From: Nomia melanderi
Lineage: Eukaryota; Arthropoda; Insecta; Hymenoptera; Halictidae
Length of the DNA stretch: 64,000 bases
Assembly: GCF_051020985.1 (NCBI RefSeq)
Contig: NW_027475133.1
Span: 3,720,001-3,784,000, forward strand
Reading direction: 5' to 3'
Shown here: piece by piece, positions 11,760-23,329 of the stretch
Layout of the letters: the number at the start of each line of letters is the position of its first letter
How positions within the stretch are numbered: the stretch's first letter is position 1
Translations under genes and position numbers: made by a program
The notes under the pieces: generated by a model
The model's input: only the letters and a program-made list of their open reading frames with translations
What the model was told of the DNA's origin: nothing
Database searches by the model: none

Positions 11760-14072
11760 GGGGCCGGACACTCAGGGTCAGGGAAAAATTCAATATATAT
11801 CTGGTGATATCTTGGGTGCTATTAGAGATAGCGCAATAAACCAAAGTGAGTTATCTGCAGGAGGCCCTGGCGCATGAATCTGTGCAACGGGAACGACCTC
11901 GGACCACCAGGGGCCGAAAAAACCACAGTCTCATGGGGCCGGACACTCAGGGTCAGTGAAAAATCCAATATATATCTGGTGATATCTCGGGTGCTATTAG
12001 AGATAGCGCAATAAACCAAAGTGAGTTATCTGCAGGAGGCCCTGGCGCATGAATCTGTGCAACGGGAACGACCTCGGACCACCAGGGGCCGAAAAAACCA
12101 CAGTCTCATGGGGCCGGACACTCAGGGTCAGGCAAAAATCCAATATATATCTGGTGATATCTCGGGTGCTATTACAGATAGCGCAATAAATCAAAGTGCA
12201 TTGTCTGTAGGAGGCCCTGGCGCATGAATCTGTGCAGCGGGAACGACCTCGGACCACCAGGGGCCGTGAAAACCACAGTCTCATGGGGCCGGACACTCAG
12301 GGTCAGGGGAAAATCCAATATATATCTGGTGATATCTCGGGTGCTATTAAAGATAGCGCAATAAACTAAAGTGAATTATCTGCAGGAGGCCCTGGCGCAT
12401 GAATGTGTGCAGCGGGAACGACCTCGGACCACCAGGGGCCGAGAAAAGCGCAGTCTCATGGGGCCGGACACTCAGGGTCAGGGAAAAATCCAATATATAT
12501 CTGGTGATATCTCGGGCGCTATTAGAGATAGCGCAATAAGCCAAAGGGAATTATCTGCAGGAGGCCCTGGCGCATGCATCTGTGCAGCGGGAACGACCTA
12601 GTACCACCAGGGACCGAGAAAACCACCGTCTCATGGGGCCGGACACTCAGGGTCAGGGAAAAATCCAATATAGATCTGGTGATATCTCGGGTGCTATTAC
12701 AGATAGCGCAATAAACGAAAGTGAATTATCTGCAGGAGGCCCTGGCGCATGAATCTGTGCAGCGGGAACGACCTCGGACCACCAGCGGCCGAGAAAACCA
12801 CCGTCTCATGGGGCCGGACACTCAGGGTCAGGGAAAAATCCAATATATATGTGGTGATATCTCGGGTGCTATTACAGATAGCGCAATAAATCAAAGTGCA
12901 TTGTCTGTAGGAGGCCCTGGCGCATGAATCTGTGCAGCGGGAACGACCTCAGACCACCAGGGGCCGAGGAAACCACAGTCTCATGGGGCCGGACACTCAG
13001 GGTCAGGGCAAAATCCAATATATATCTGGTGATATCTCGGGTGCTATTAGAGATAGCGCAATAAATCAAATTGCATTGTCTGTAGGAGGCCCTGGCGCAT
13101 AAATGTGGACAGCGGGAACGACCTCGGACCATCAGGGGCCGAGAAAACCACCGTCTCATGGGGCCGGACACTCAGGGTCAGGGGAAAATCCAATATATAT
13201 CTGGTGATATCTTGGGTGCTATTACAGATAGCGCAATAAATCAAAGTGCATTGTCTGTAGGAGGCCCTGGCGCATGAATCTGTGCAGCGGGAACGACCGC
13301 GGACCACCAGGGGCCGAGAAAACCACAGTCTCATGGGGCCGGACACTCAGGGTCAGGGAAAAATTCAATATATATCTGGTGATATCTTGGGTGCTATTAG
13401 AGATAGCGCAATAAACCAAAGTGAGTTATCTGCAGGAGGCCCTGGCGCATGAATCTGTGCATCGGGAACGACCACGGACCACCAGGGGCCGAAAAAACCA
13501 CAGTCTCATGGGGCCGGACACTCAGGGTCAGGGAAAAATCCAATATATATCTGGTGATATCTCGGGTGCTATTACAGATAGCGCAATAAATCAAAGTGCA
13601 TTGTCTGTAGGAGGCCCTGGCGCATGAATCTGTGCAGCGGGAACGACCTCGGACCACCAGGGGCCGTGAAAACCACAGTCTCATGGGGCCGGACACTCAG
13701 GGTCAGGGGAAAATCCAATATATATCTGGTGATATCTCGGGTGCTATTAAAGATAGCGCAATAAACTAAAGTGAATTATCTGCAGGAGGCCCTGGCGCAT
13801 GAATGTGTGCAGCGGGAACGACCTCGGACCACCAGGGGCCGAGAAAAACGCAGTCTCATGGGGCCGGACACTCAGGGTCAGGGAAAAATCCAATATATAT
13901 CTGGTGATATCTCGGGCGCTATTAGAGATAGCGCAATAAGCCAAAGGGAATTATCTGCAGGAGGCCCTGGCGCATGCATCTGTGCAGCGGGAACGACCTA
14001 GGACCACCAGGGACCGAGAAAACCACCGTCTCATGGGGCCGGACACTCAGGGTAAGGGAAAAATCCAATATA
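11280..14072. repeat. Local 8- and 9-monomer repeats
   Basis: 11,280-11,886 recurs at 12,855-13,461 (offset 1,575 bp, 9 monomers), and 11,990-12,672 recurs at 13,390-14,072 (offset 1,400 bp, 8 monomers), each with a few substitutions. The offset change from 9 to 8 monomers between the two blocks suggests a later loss or gain of one monomer. Shared marks include the AATAAACTAAAG beta-like copy, CCGTGAAAACC and the GCATGCATCTG gamma boundary. The block is carried along in the copy at 19-22 kb. Confidence 0.75.
12673..12833. other. Conversion-like patch, copy A side
   Basis: Against 20,548-20,708 this stretch has about nine differences in 161 bases: TAGATC/TATATC, CTCGGG/CTCTTG, ATTACAG/ATTAGAG, CCTCGG/CCGCGG, CAGCGG/CAGGGG, CTCAGG/CTCTGG and CAGGGA/CAGCAA. 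The surrounding 6.6 kb has only a handful. The tract is about one monomer long. It looks like replacement of one copy by a different subtype after the large duplication. Confidence 0.8.
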
Positions 14073-15031
14073 TATCTGGTGATATCTCGGGTGCTATTAG
14101 AGATAGCGTAGTAAACCAAAGTGAATTATCTGCAGGAGGCCCTGGCGCAAGAATCTGTGCAGCGGGAACGACCTAGGACCACCCGGGGCCGAGACAACCA
14201 CCGTCTCATGGGGCCGGACACTCAGGGTCAGGGGAAAATCCAGTATATATCTGGTGATATCTCGGGTGCTATTAGAGATAGCGTAATAAACCAAAGTGCA
14301 TTGTCTGTAGGAGGCCCTGGCGCATGAATCTGTGCAGCGGGAACGACCTCGGACCACGAGGGGCCGAGAAAACCACAGTCTCATGGGGCCGGACACTCAG
14401 GGTCAGGGGAAAATCCAGTATATATCTGGTGATATCTCGGGTGCTATTACAGATAGCGCAATAAATCAAAGTGCATTGTCTGTAGGAGGCCCTGGCGCAT
14501 GAATCTGTGCAGCGGGAACGACCTCGGACCACCAGGGGCCGAGAAAACCGCAGTCTCATGGGGCCGGACACTCAGGGTCAAGGAAAAATCCAATATATAT
14601 CTGGTGATATCTCGGGTGCTATTACAGATAGAGCAATAAATCAAAGTGCATTGTCTGTAGGAGGCCCTGGCGCATGAATGTGTGCAGCGGGAACGACCTC
14701 GGACCACCAGGGGCCGAGAAAACCGCAGTCTCATGGGGCCGGACACTCAGGGTCAGGGAAAAATCCAATATATATCTGGTGATATCTCGGGCGCTATTAG
14801 AGATAGCGCAATAAGCCAAAGGGAATTATCTGCAGGAGGCCCTGGCGCATGAATCTGTGCAGCGGGAAGGATCTCGGACCATCAGGGGCCGAGACATCCA
14901 CCGTCTCATGGGGCCGGGCACTCAGGGTCAGGGAAAAATCCAATATATATCTGGTGATATCTCGGGTGCTATTACAGATAGCGCAATAAATCAAAGTGCA
15001 TTGTCTGTAGGAGGCCCTGGCGCATGAATCT

Positions 15032-15806
15032 GTGCAGCGGGAACGACCTCGGACCACCAGGGGCCGAGAAAAGCACATTCTCATGGGGCCGGACACTCAG
15101 GGTCAGGGTAAAATCCAATATATATCTGGTGATATCTCGGGTGCTATTAGAGATAGCGCAATAAACCAAAGTGAATTATCTGCAGGAAGCCCTGGCGCAT
15201 GAATCTGTGCAACGGGAACGACCTCGGACCACCAGGGGCCGAGAAAACCACAGTCTCATGGGGCCGGATACTCAGGGTCAGGGGAAAATCCAATATAGAT
15301 CTGGTGATATCTCGGGTGCTATTACAGATAGCGCAATAAATCATAGTGCATTGTCTGTAGGAGGCCCTGGCGCATGAATCTGGCCAGCGGGAACGACCTC
15401 GGACCACCAGCGGCCGAGAAAACCACCGTCTCATGGGGCCGGACACTCAGGGTCAGGGAAAAATCCAATATATATCTGGTGATATCTCGGGCGCTATTAG
15501 AGATAGCGCAATAAATCAAAGTGCATTGTCTGTAGGAGGCCCTGGCGCATGAATCTGTGCAGCGGGAACGACCTCGGACCACGAGGGGCCGAGAAAACCA
15601 CAGTCTCATGGGGCCGGACACTCAGGGTCAGGGGAAAATCCAGTATATATCTGCTGATATCTCGGGTGCTATTACAGATAGCGCAATAAATCAAAGTGCA
15701 TTGTCTGTAGGAGGCCCTGGCGCATGAATCCGTGCAGCGGGAACGACCTCGGACCACCAGGGGCCGAGAAAACCACAGTCTCATGGGGCCGGACACTCAG
15801 GGTCAG
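15032..15806. repeat. 5-monomer (875 bp) local duplication, copy 1
   Basis: This matches 15,907-16,681 at offset 875 bp, including the rare AAGCACATTCTC and GCAGGAAGCCC variants. The left edge is ATCTGTG versus ATGTGTG, and the right edge is CAGGGGAAAA versus CAGTGAAAAA. A small internal cluster of differences near 15,510-15,540 switches one copy from beta-like to alpha-like. Confidence 0.85.
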
Positions 15807-15906
15807 GGGAAAATCCAATATATATCTGGTGATATCTCGGGTGCTATTACAGATAGAGCAATAAATCAAAGTGCATTGTCTCTAGGAGGCCCTGGCGCAT
15901 GAATGT

Positions 15907-16681
15907 GTGCAGCGGGAACGACCTCGGACCACCAGGGGCCGAGAAAAGCACATTCTCATGGGGCCGGACACTCAGGGTCAGGGTAAAATCCAATATATAT
16001 CTGGTGATATCTCGGGTGCTATTAGAGATAGCGCAATAAACCAAAGTGAATTATCTGCAGGAAGCCCTGGCGCATGAATCTGTGCAACGGGAACGACCTC
16101 GGACCACCAGGGGCCGAGAAAACCACAGTCTCATGGGGCCGGATACTCAGGGTCAGGGGAAAATCCAATATAGATCTGGTGATATCTCGGGTGCTATTAC
16201 AGATAGCGCAATAAATCATAGTGCATTGTCTGTAGGAGGCCCTGGCGCATGAATCTGGCCAGCGGGAACGACCTCGGACCACCAGCGGCCGAGAAAACCA
16301 CCGTCTCATGGGGCCGGACACTCAGGGTCAGGGAAAAATCCAATATATATCTGGTGATATCTCGGGCGCTATTAGAGATAGCGCAATAAACCAAAGTGAA
16401 TTGTCTGCAGGAGGCCCTGGCGCATGAATCTGTGCAGCGGGAACGACCTCGGACCACGAGGGGCCGAGAAAACCACAGTCTCATGGGGCCGGACACTCAG
16501 GGTCAGGGGAAAATCCAGTATATATCTGCTGATATCTCGGGTGCTATTACAGATAGCGCAATAAATCAAAGTGCATTGTCTGTAGGAGGCCCTGGCGCAT
16601 GAATCCGTGCAGCGGGAACGACCTCGGACCACCAGGGGCCGAGAAAACCACAGTCTCATGGGGCCGGACACTCAGGGTCAG
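15907..16681. repeat. 5-monomer (875 bp) local duplication, copy 2
   Basis: This is the second copy of 15,032-15,806. It ends precisely where the 7,875-bp-offset segment (copy B) begins, so the junction at about 16,666-16,681 joins two duplication products within a short stretch of shared sequence, GGACACTCAGGGTCAG. Confidence 0.85.
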
Positions 16682-19600
16682 TGAAAAATCCAATATATAT
16701 CTGTTGATATCTCGGGCGCTATTAGAGATAGCGCAATAAATCAAAGTGAATTATCTGCAGGAGGCCCTGGCGCATGAATCTGTGCAGCGGGAACGACCTC
16801 GGACCACCAGGGGCCGAGAAAACCACCGTCTCATGGGGCCGGACACTCAGGGTCAGGAAAAAATCCAATATATATCTGGTGATATCTCGGGTGCTATTAC
16901 AGATAGCGCAATAAATCAAATTGCATTGTCTGTAGGAGGCCCTGGCGCATAAATGTGGACAGCGGGAACGACCTCGGACCATCAGGGGCCGAGAAAACCA
17001 CCGTCTCATGGGGCCGGACACTCAGGGTCAGGGGAAAATCCAATACTTATCTGGTGATATCTTGGGTGCTATTACAGATAGCGCAATAAATCAAAGTGCA
17101 TTGTCTGTAGGAGGCCCTGGCGCATGAATCTGTGCAGCGGGAACGACCTCGGACCACCAGGGGCCGAGAAAACCACAGTCTCATGGGGCCGGACACTCAG
17201 GGTCAGGGAAAAATTCAATATATATCTGGTGATATCTTGGGTGCTATTAGAGATAGCGCAATAAACCAAAGTGAGTTATCTGCAGGAGGCCCTGGCGCAT
17301 GAATCTGTGCAACGGGAACGACCTCGGACCACCAGGGGCCGAAAAAACCACAGTCTCATGGGGCCGGACACTCAGGGTCAGGGAAAAATCCAATATATAT
17401 CTGGTGATATCTCGGGTGCTATTACAGATAGCGCAATAAATCAAAGTGCATTGTCTGTAGGAGGCCCTGGCGCATGAACCTGTTCAGCGGGAACGTTCTC
17501 GGACCACCAGGGGCCGAGAAAACGACCGTCTCATGGGTCCGGACGCTCAGGGTCAGTGAAAAATCCAATAGATATCTGGTGATATCTCGGGTGCTATTAG
17601 AGATAGCGCAATAACCCAAAGTGAATTATCTGCAGGAGGCCCTGGCGCATGAATCTGTGCAACGGGAACGACCTCGGACCACCAGGGGCCGAGAAAACCA
17701 CAGTCTCATGGGGCCGGATACTCAGGGTCAGGGGAAAATCCAATATAGATCTGGTGATATCTCGGGTGCTATTACAGATAGCGCAATAAATCATAGTGCA
17801 TTGTCTGTAGGAGGCCCTGGCGCATGAATCTGGCCAGCGGGAACGACCTCGGACCACCAGCGGCCGAGAAAACCACCGTTTCATGGGGCCGGACACTCAG
17901 GGTCGGGGAAAAATCAAATATATATCTGGTGATATCTCGGGTGCTATTAGAGATAGCGCAATAAACCAAAGTGAATTGTCTGCAGGAGGCCCTGGCGCAT
18001 GAATCTGTGCAGCGGGAACGATCTCGGACCATCAGGGGCCGAGACATCCACCGTCTCATGGGGCCGGACACTCAGGGTCAGGGAAAAATCCAATATATAT
18101 CTGGTGATATCTCGGGTGCTATTACAGATAGCGCAATAAACCAAAGTGAATTGTCTGCAGGAGGCCCTGGCGCATGAATCTGTGCAGCGGGACCGACCTC
18201 GAACCACCAGGGGCCGAGAAAACCGCAGTCTCATGGGGCCGGACACTCTGGGTCAGGGGAAAATCCAATATATATCTGGTGATATCTCGGGCGCTATTAG
18301 AGATAGCGCAATAAATCAAAGTGCATTGTCTGTAGGAGGCCCTGGCGCATGAATCTGTGCAGCGGGAACGACCTCGGAACACCAGGGGCCGAGAAAACCA
18401 CCGTCTCATTGGGCAGGACACTCAGGGTCAGTGAAAAATCCAATATATATCTGGTGATATCTCGGGTGCTATTACAGATAGCGCAATAAATCAAAGTGCA
18501 TTGTCTGTAGGAGACGCTGGCGCATGAACCTGTTCAGCGGGAACGTTCTCGGACCACCAGGGGCCGAGAAAACGACCGTCTCATGGGGCCGGACGCTCAG
18601 GGTCAGTGAAAAATCCAATATATATCTGGTGATATCTCGGGTGCTATTAGAGATAGCGCAATAAACCAAAGTGAATTATCTGCTGGAGGCCCTGGCGCAT
18701 GAATCTGTGCAACGGGAACGACCTCGGACCACCAGGGGCCGAGAAAACCACAGTCTCATGGGGCCGGATACTCAGGGTCAGGGGAAAATCCAATATAGAT
18801 CTGGTGATATCTCGGGTGCTATTACAGATAGCGCAATAAATCATAGTCCATTGTCTGTAGGAGGCCCTGGCGCATGAATCTGGCCAGCGGGAACGACCTC
18901 GGACCACCAGCGGCCGAGAAAACCACCGTCTCATGGGGCCGGACACTCAGGGTCGGGGAAAAATCCAATATATATCTGGTGATATCTCGGGTGCTATTAG
19001 AGATAGCGCAATAAACCAAAGTGAATTGTCTGCAGGAGGCCCTGGCGCATGAATCTGTGCAGCGGGAACGATCTCGGACCATCAGGGGCCGAGACATCCA
19101 CCGTCTCATGGGGCCGGACACTCAGGGTCAGGGAAAAATCCAATATATATCTGGTGATATCTCGGGTGCTATTACAGATAGCGCAATAAATCAAAGTGCA
19201 TTGTCTGTAGGAGGCCCTGGCGCATGAATCTGTGCAGCGGGAACGACCTCAGACCACCAGGGGCCGAGGAAACCACAGTCTCATGGGGCCGGACACTCAG
19301 GCTCAGGGCAAAATCCAATATATATCTGGTGATATCTCGGGTGCTATTAGAGATAGCGCAATAAATCAAATTGCATTGTCTGTAGGAGGCCCTGGCGCAT
19401 AAATGTGGACAGCGGGAACGACCTCGGACCATCAGGGGCCGAGAAAACCACCGTCTCATGGGGCCGGACACTCAGGGTCAGGGGAAAATCCAATATTTAT
19501 CTGGTGATATCTTGGGTGCTATTACAGATAGCGCAATAAATCAAAGTGCATTGTCTGTAGGAGGCCCTGGCGCATGAATCTGTGCAGCGGGAACGACCTC

Positions 19601-22600
19601 GGACCACCAGGGGCCGAGAAAACCACAGTCTCATGGGGCCGGACACTCAGGGTCAGGGAAAAATTCAATATATATCTGGTGATATCTTGGGTGCTATTAG
19701 AGATAGCGCAATAAACCAAAGTGAGTTATCTGCAGGAGGCCCTGGCGCATGAATCTGTGCAACGGGAACGACCTCGGACCACCAGGGGCCGAAAAAACCA
19801 CAGTCTCATGGGGCCGGACACTCAGGGTCAGTGAAAAATCCAATATATATCTGGTGATATCTCGGGTGCTATTAGAGATAGCGCAATAAACCAAAGTGAG
19901 TTATCTGCAGGAGGCCCTGGCGCATGAATCTGTGCAACGGGAACGACCTCGGACCACCAGGGGCCGAAAAAACCACAGTCTCATGGGGCCGGACACTCAG
20001 GGTCAGGCAAAAATCCAATATATATCTGGTGATATCTCGGGTGCTATTACAGATAGCGCAATAAATCAAAGTGCATTGTCTGTAGGAGGCCCTGGCGCAT
20101 GAATCTGTGCAGCGGGAACGACCTCGGACCACCAGGGGCCGTGAAAACCACAGTCTCATGGGGCCGGACACTCAGGGTCAGGGGAAAATCCAATATATAT
20201 CTGGTGATATCTCGGGTGCTATTAAAGATAGCGCAATAAACTAAAGTGAATTATCTGCAGGAGGCCCTGGCGCATGAATGTGTGCAGCGGGAACGACCTC
20301 GGACCACCAGGGGCCGAGAAAAGCGCAGTCTCATGGGGCCGGACACTCAGGGTCAGGGAAAAATCCAATATATATCTGGTGATATCTCGGGCGCTATTAG
20401 AGATAGCGCAATAAGCCAAAGGGAATTATCTGCAGGAGGCCCTGGCGCATGCATCTGTGCAGCGGGAACGACCTAGTACCACCAGGGACCGAGAAAACCA
20501 CCGTCTCATGGGGCCGGACACTCAGGGTCAGGGAAAAATCCAATATATATCTGGTGATATCTCTTGTGCTATTAGAGATAGCGCAATAAACGAAAGTGAA
20601 TTATCTGCAGGAGGCCCTGGCGCATGAATCTGTGCAGCGGGAACGACCGCGGACCACCAGGGGCCGAGAAAACCACCGTCTCATGGGGCCGGACACTCTG
20701 GGTCAGCAAAAAATCCAATATATATGTGGTGATATCTCGGGTGCTATTACAGATAGCGCAATAAATCAAAGTGCATTGTCTGTAGGAGGCCCTGGCGCAT
20801 GAATCTGTGCAGCGGGAACGACCTCAGACCACCAGGGGCCGAGGAAACCACAGTCTCATGGGGCCGGACACTCAGGGTCAGGGCAAAATCCAATATATAT
20901 CTGGTGATATCTCGGGTGCTATTAGAGATAGCGCAATAAATCAAATTGCATTGTCTGTAGGAGGCCCTGGCGCATAAATGTGGACAGCGGGAACGACCTC
21001 GGACCATCAGGGGCCGAGAAAACCACCGTCTCATGGGGCCGGACACTCAGGGTCAGGGGAAAATCCAATATATATCTGGTGATATCTTGGGTGCTATTAC
21101 AGATAGCGCAATAAATCAAAGTGCATTGTCTGTAGGAGGCCCTGGCGCATGAATCTGTGCAGCGGGAACGACCGCGGACCACCAGGGGCCGAGAAAACCA
21201 CAGTCTCATGGGGCCGGACACTCAGGGTCAGGGAAAAATTCAATATATATCTGGTGATATCTTGGGTGCTATTAGAGATAGCGCAATAAACCAAAGTGAG
21301 TTATCTGCAGGAGGCCCTGGCGCATGAATCTGTGCATCGGGAACGACCACGGACCACCAGGGGCCGAAAAAACCACAGTCTCATGGGGCCGGACACTCAG
21401 GGTCAGGGAAAAATCCAATATATATCTGGTGATATCTCGGGTGCTATTACAGATAGCGCAATAAATCAAAGTGCATTGTCTGTAGGAGGCCCTGGCGCAT
21501 GAATCTGTGTAGCGGGAACGACCTCGGACCACCAGGGGCCGTGAAAACCACAGTCTCATGGGGCCGGACACTCAGGGTCAGGGGAAAATCCAATATATAT
21601 CTGGTGATATCTCGGGTGCTATTAAAGATAGCGCAATAAACTAAAGTGAATTATCTGCAGGAGGCCCTGGCGCATGAATGTGTGCAGCGGGAACGACCTC
21701 GGACCACCAGGGGCCGAGAAAAACGCAGTCTCATGGGGCCGGACACTCAGGGTCAGGGAAAAATCCAATATATATCTGGTGATATCTCGGGCGCTATTAG
21801 AGATAGCGCAATAAGCCAAAGGGAATTATCTGCAGGAGGCCCTGGCGCATGCATCTGTGCAGCGGGAACGACCTAGGACCACCAGGGACCGAGAAAACCA
21901 CCGTCTCATGGGGCCGGACACTCAGGGTAAGGGAAAAATCCAATATATATCTGGTGATATCTCGGGTGCTATTAGAGATAGCGTAGTAAACCAAAGTGAA
22001 TTATCTGCAGGAGGCCCTGGCGCAAGAATCTGTGCAGCGGGAACGACCTAGGACCACCCGGGGCCGAGACAACCACCGTCTCATGGGGCCGGACACTCAG
22101 GGTCAGGGGAAAATCCAGTATATATCTGGTGATATCTCGGGTGCTATTAGAGATAGCGTAATAAACCAAAGTGCATTGTCTGTAGGAGGCCCTGGCGCAT
22201 GAATCTGTGCAGCGGGAACGACCTCGGACCACGAGGGGCCGAGAAAACCACAGTCTCATGGGGCCGGACACTCAGGGTCAGGGGAAAATCCAGTATATAT
22301 CTGGTGATATCTCGGGTGCTATTACAGATAGCGCAATAAATCAAAGTGCATTGTCTGTAGGAGGCCCTGGCGCATGAATCTGTGCAGCGGGAACGACCTC
22401 GGACCACCAGGGGCCGAGAAAACCGCAGTCTCATGGGGCCGGACACTCAGGGTCAAGGAAAAATCCAATATATATCTGGTGATATCTCGGGTGCTATTAC
22501 AGATAGAGCAATAAATCAAAGTGCATTGTCTGTAGGAGGCCCTGGCGCATGAATGTGTGCAGCGGGAACGACCTCGGACCACCAGGGGCCGAGAAAACCG

Positions 22601-23329
22601 CAGTCTCATGGGGCCGGACACTCAGGGTCAGGGAAAAATCCAATATATATCTGGTGATATCTCGGGCGCTATTAGAGATAGCGCAATAAGCCAAAGGGAA
22701 TTATCTGCAGGAGGCCCTGGCGCATGAATCTGTGCAGCGGGAAGGATCTCGGACCATCAGGGGCCGAGACATCCACCGTCTCATGGGGCCGGGCACTCAG
22801 GGTCAGGGAAAAATCCAATATATATCTGGTGATATCTCGGGTGCTATTACAGATAGCGCAATAAATCAAAGTGCATTGTCTGTAGGAGGCCCTGGCGCAT
22901 GAATCTGTGCAGCGGGAACGACCTCGGACCACCAGGGGCCGAGAAAAGCACATTCTCATGGGGCCGGACACTCAGGGTCAGGGTAAAATCCAATATATAT
23001 CTGGTGATATCTCGGGTGCTATTAGAGATAGCGCAATAAACCAAAGTGAATTATCTGCAGGAAGCCCTGGCGCATGAATCTGTGCAACGGGAACGACCTC
23101 GGACCACCAGGGGCCGAGAAAACCACAGTCTCATGGGGCCGGATACTCAGGGTCAGGGGAAAATCCAATATAGATCTGGTGATATCTCGGGTGCTATTAC
23201 AGATAGCGCAATAAATCATAGTGCATTGTCTGTAGGAGGCCCTGGCGCATGAATCTGGCCAGCGGGAACGACCTCGGACCACCAGCGGCCGAGAAAACCA
23301 CCGTCTCATGGGGCCGGACACTCAGGGTC
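16666..23329. repeat. 38-monomer segment, copy B (45-monomer offset)
   Basis: This is the second copy of 8,791-15,454, with the same order of rare variants. Copy-specific changes include GGGTCC at about 17,538, GGCTCA near 19,302, the patch at 20,548-20,708 and TGTGTAGC near 21,510. Beyond 23,329 the matching continues at a different offset (8,050 bp, 46 monomers; 15,510-15,900 versus 23,560-23,950), consistent with a one-monomer change in one copy. Confidence 0.9.
20548..20708. other. Conversion-like patch, copy B side
   Basis: This is the counterpart of 12,673-12,833. Here the monomer carries CTCTTGTGC, CCGCGG, CTCTGGGTCAGC and ATTAGAG. CTCTTG and CAGCAAAAAATCC were not noticed elsewhere in the window, so the donor may lie outside it or these are new substitutions. 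Confidence 0.75.

Larger units (their letters stand above)
8791..15454. repeat. 38-monomer segment, copy A (45-monomer offset)
   Basis: This segment matches 16,666-23,329 at an offset of 7,875 bp (45 x 175). The left edge is set by 8,790 A versus 16,665 C, and the right edge by 15,455 A versus 23,330 G. Outside one conversion-like patch (12,673-12,833) I noticed only a few differences in about 6.6 kb, for example GGGGCC versus GGGTCC near 17,538, GGGTCA versus GGCTCA near 19,302 and TGTGCA versus TGTGTA near 21,510. Confidence 0.9.

Noticed and set aside
14867..14877. 5S rRNA relationship
   Set aside because: GATCTCGG and CGGGTGCT also occur in 5S genes, but only as isolated 8-base matches out of order, with no colinear similarity.
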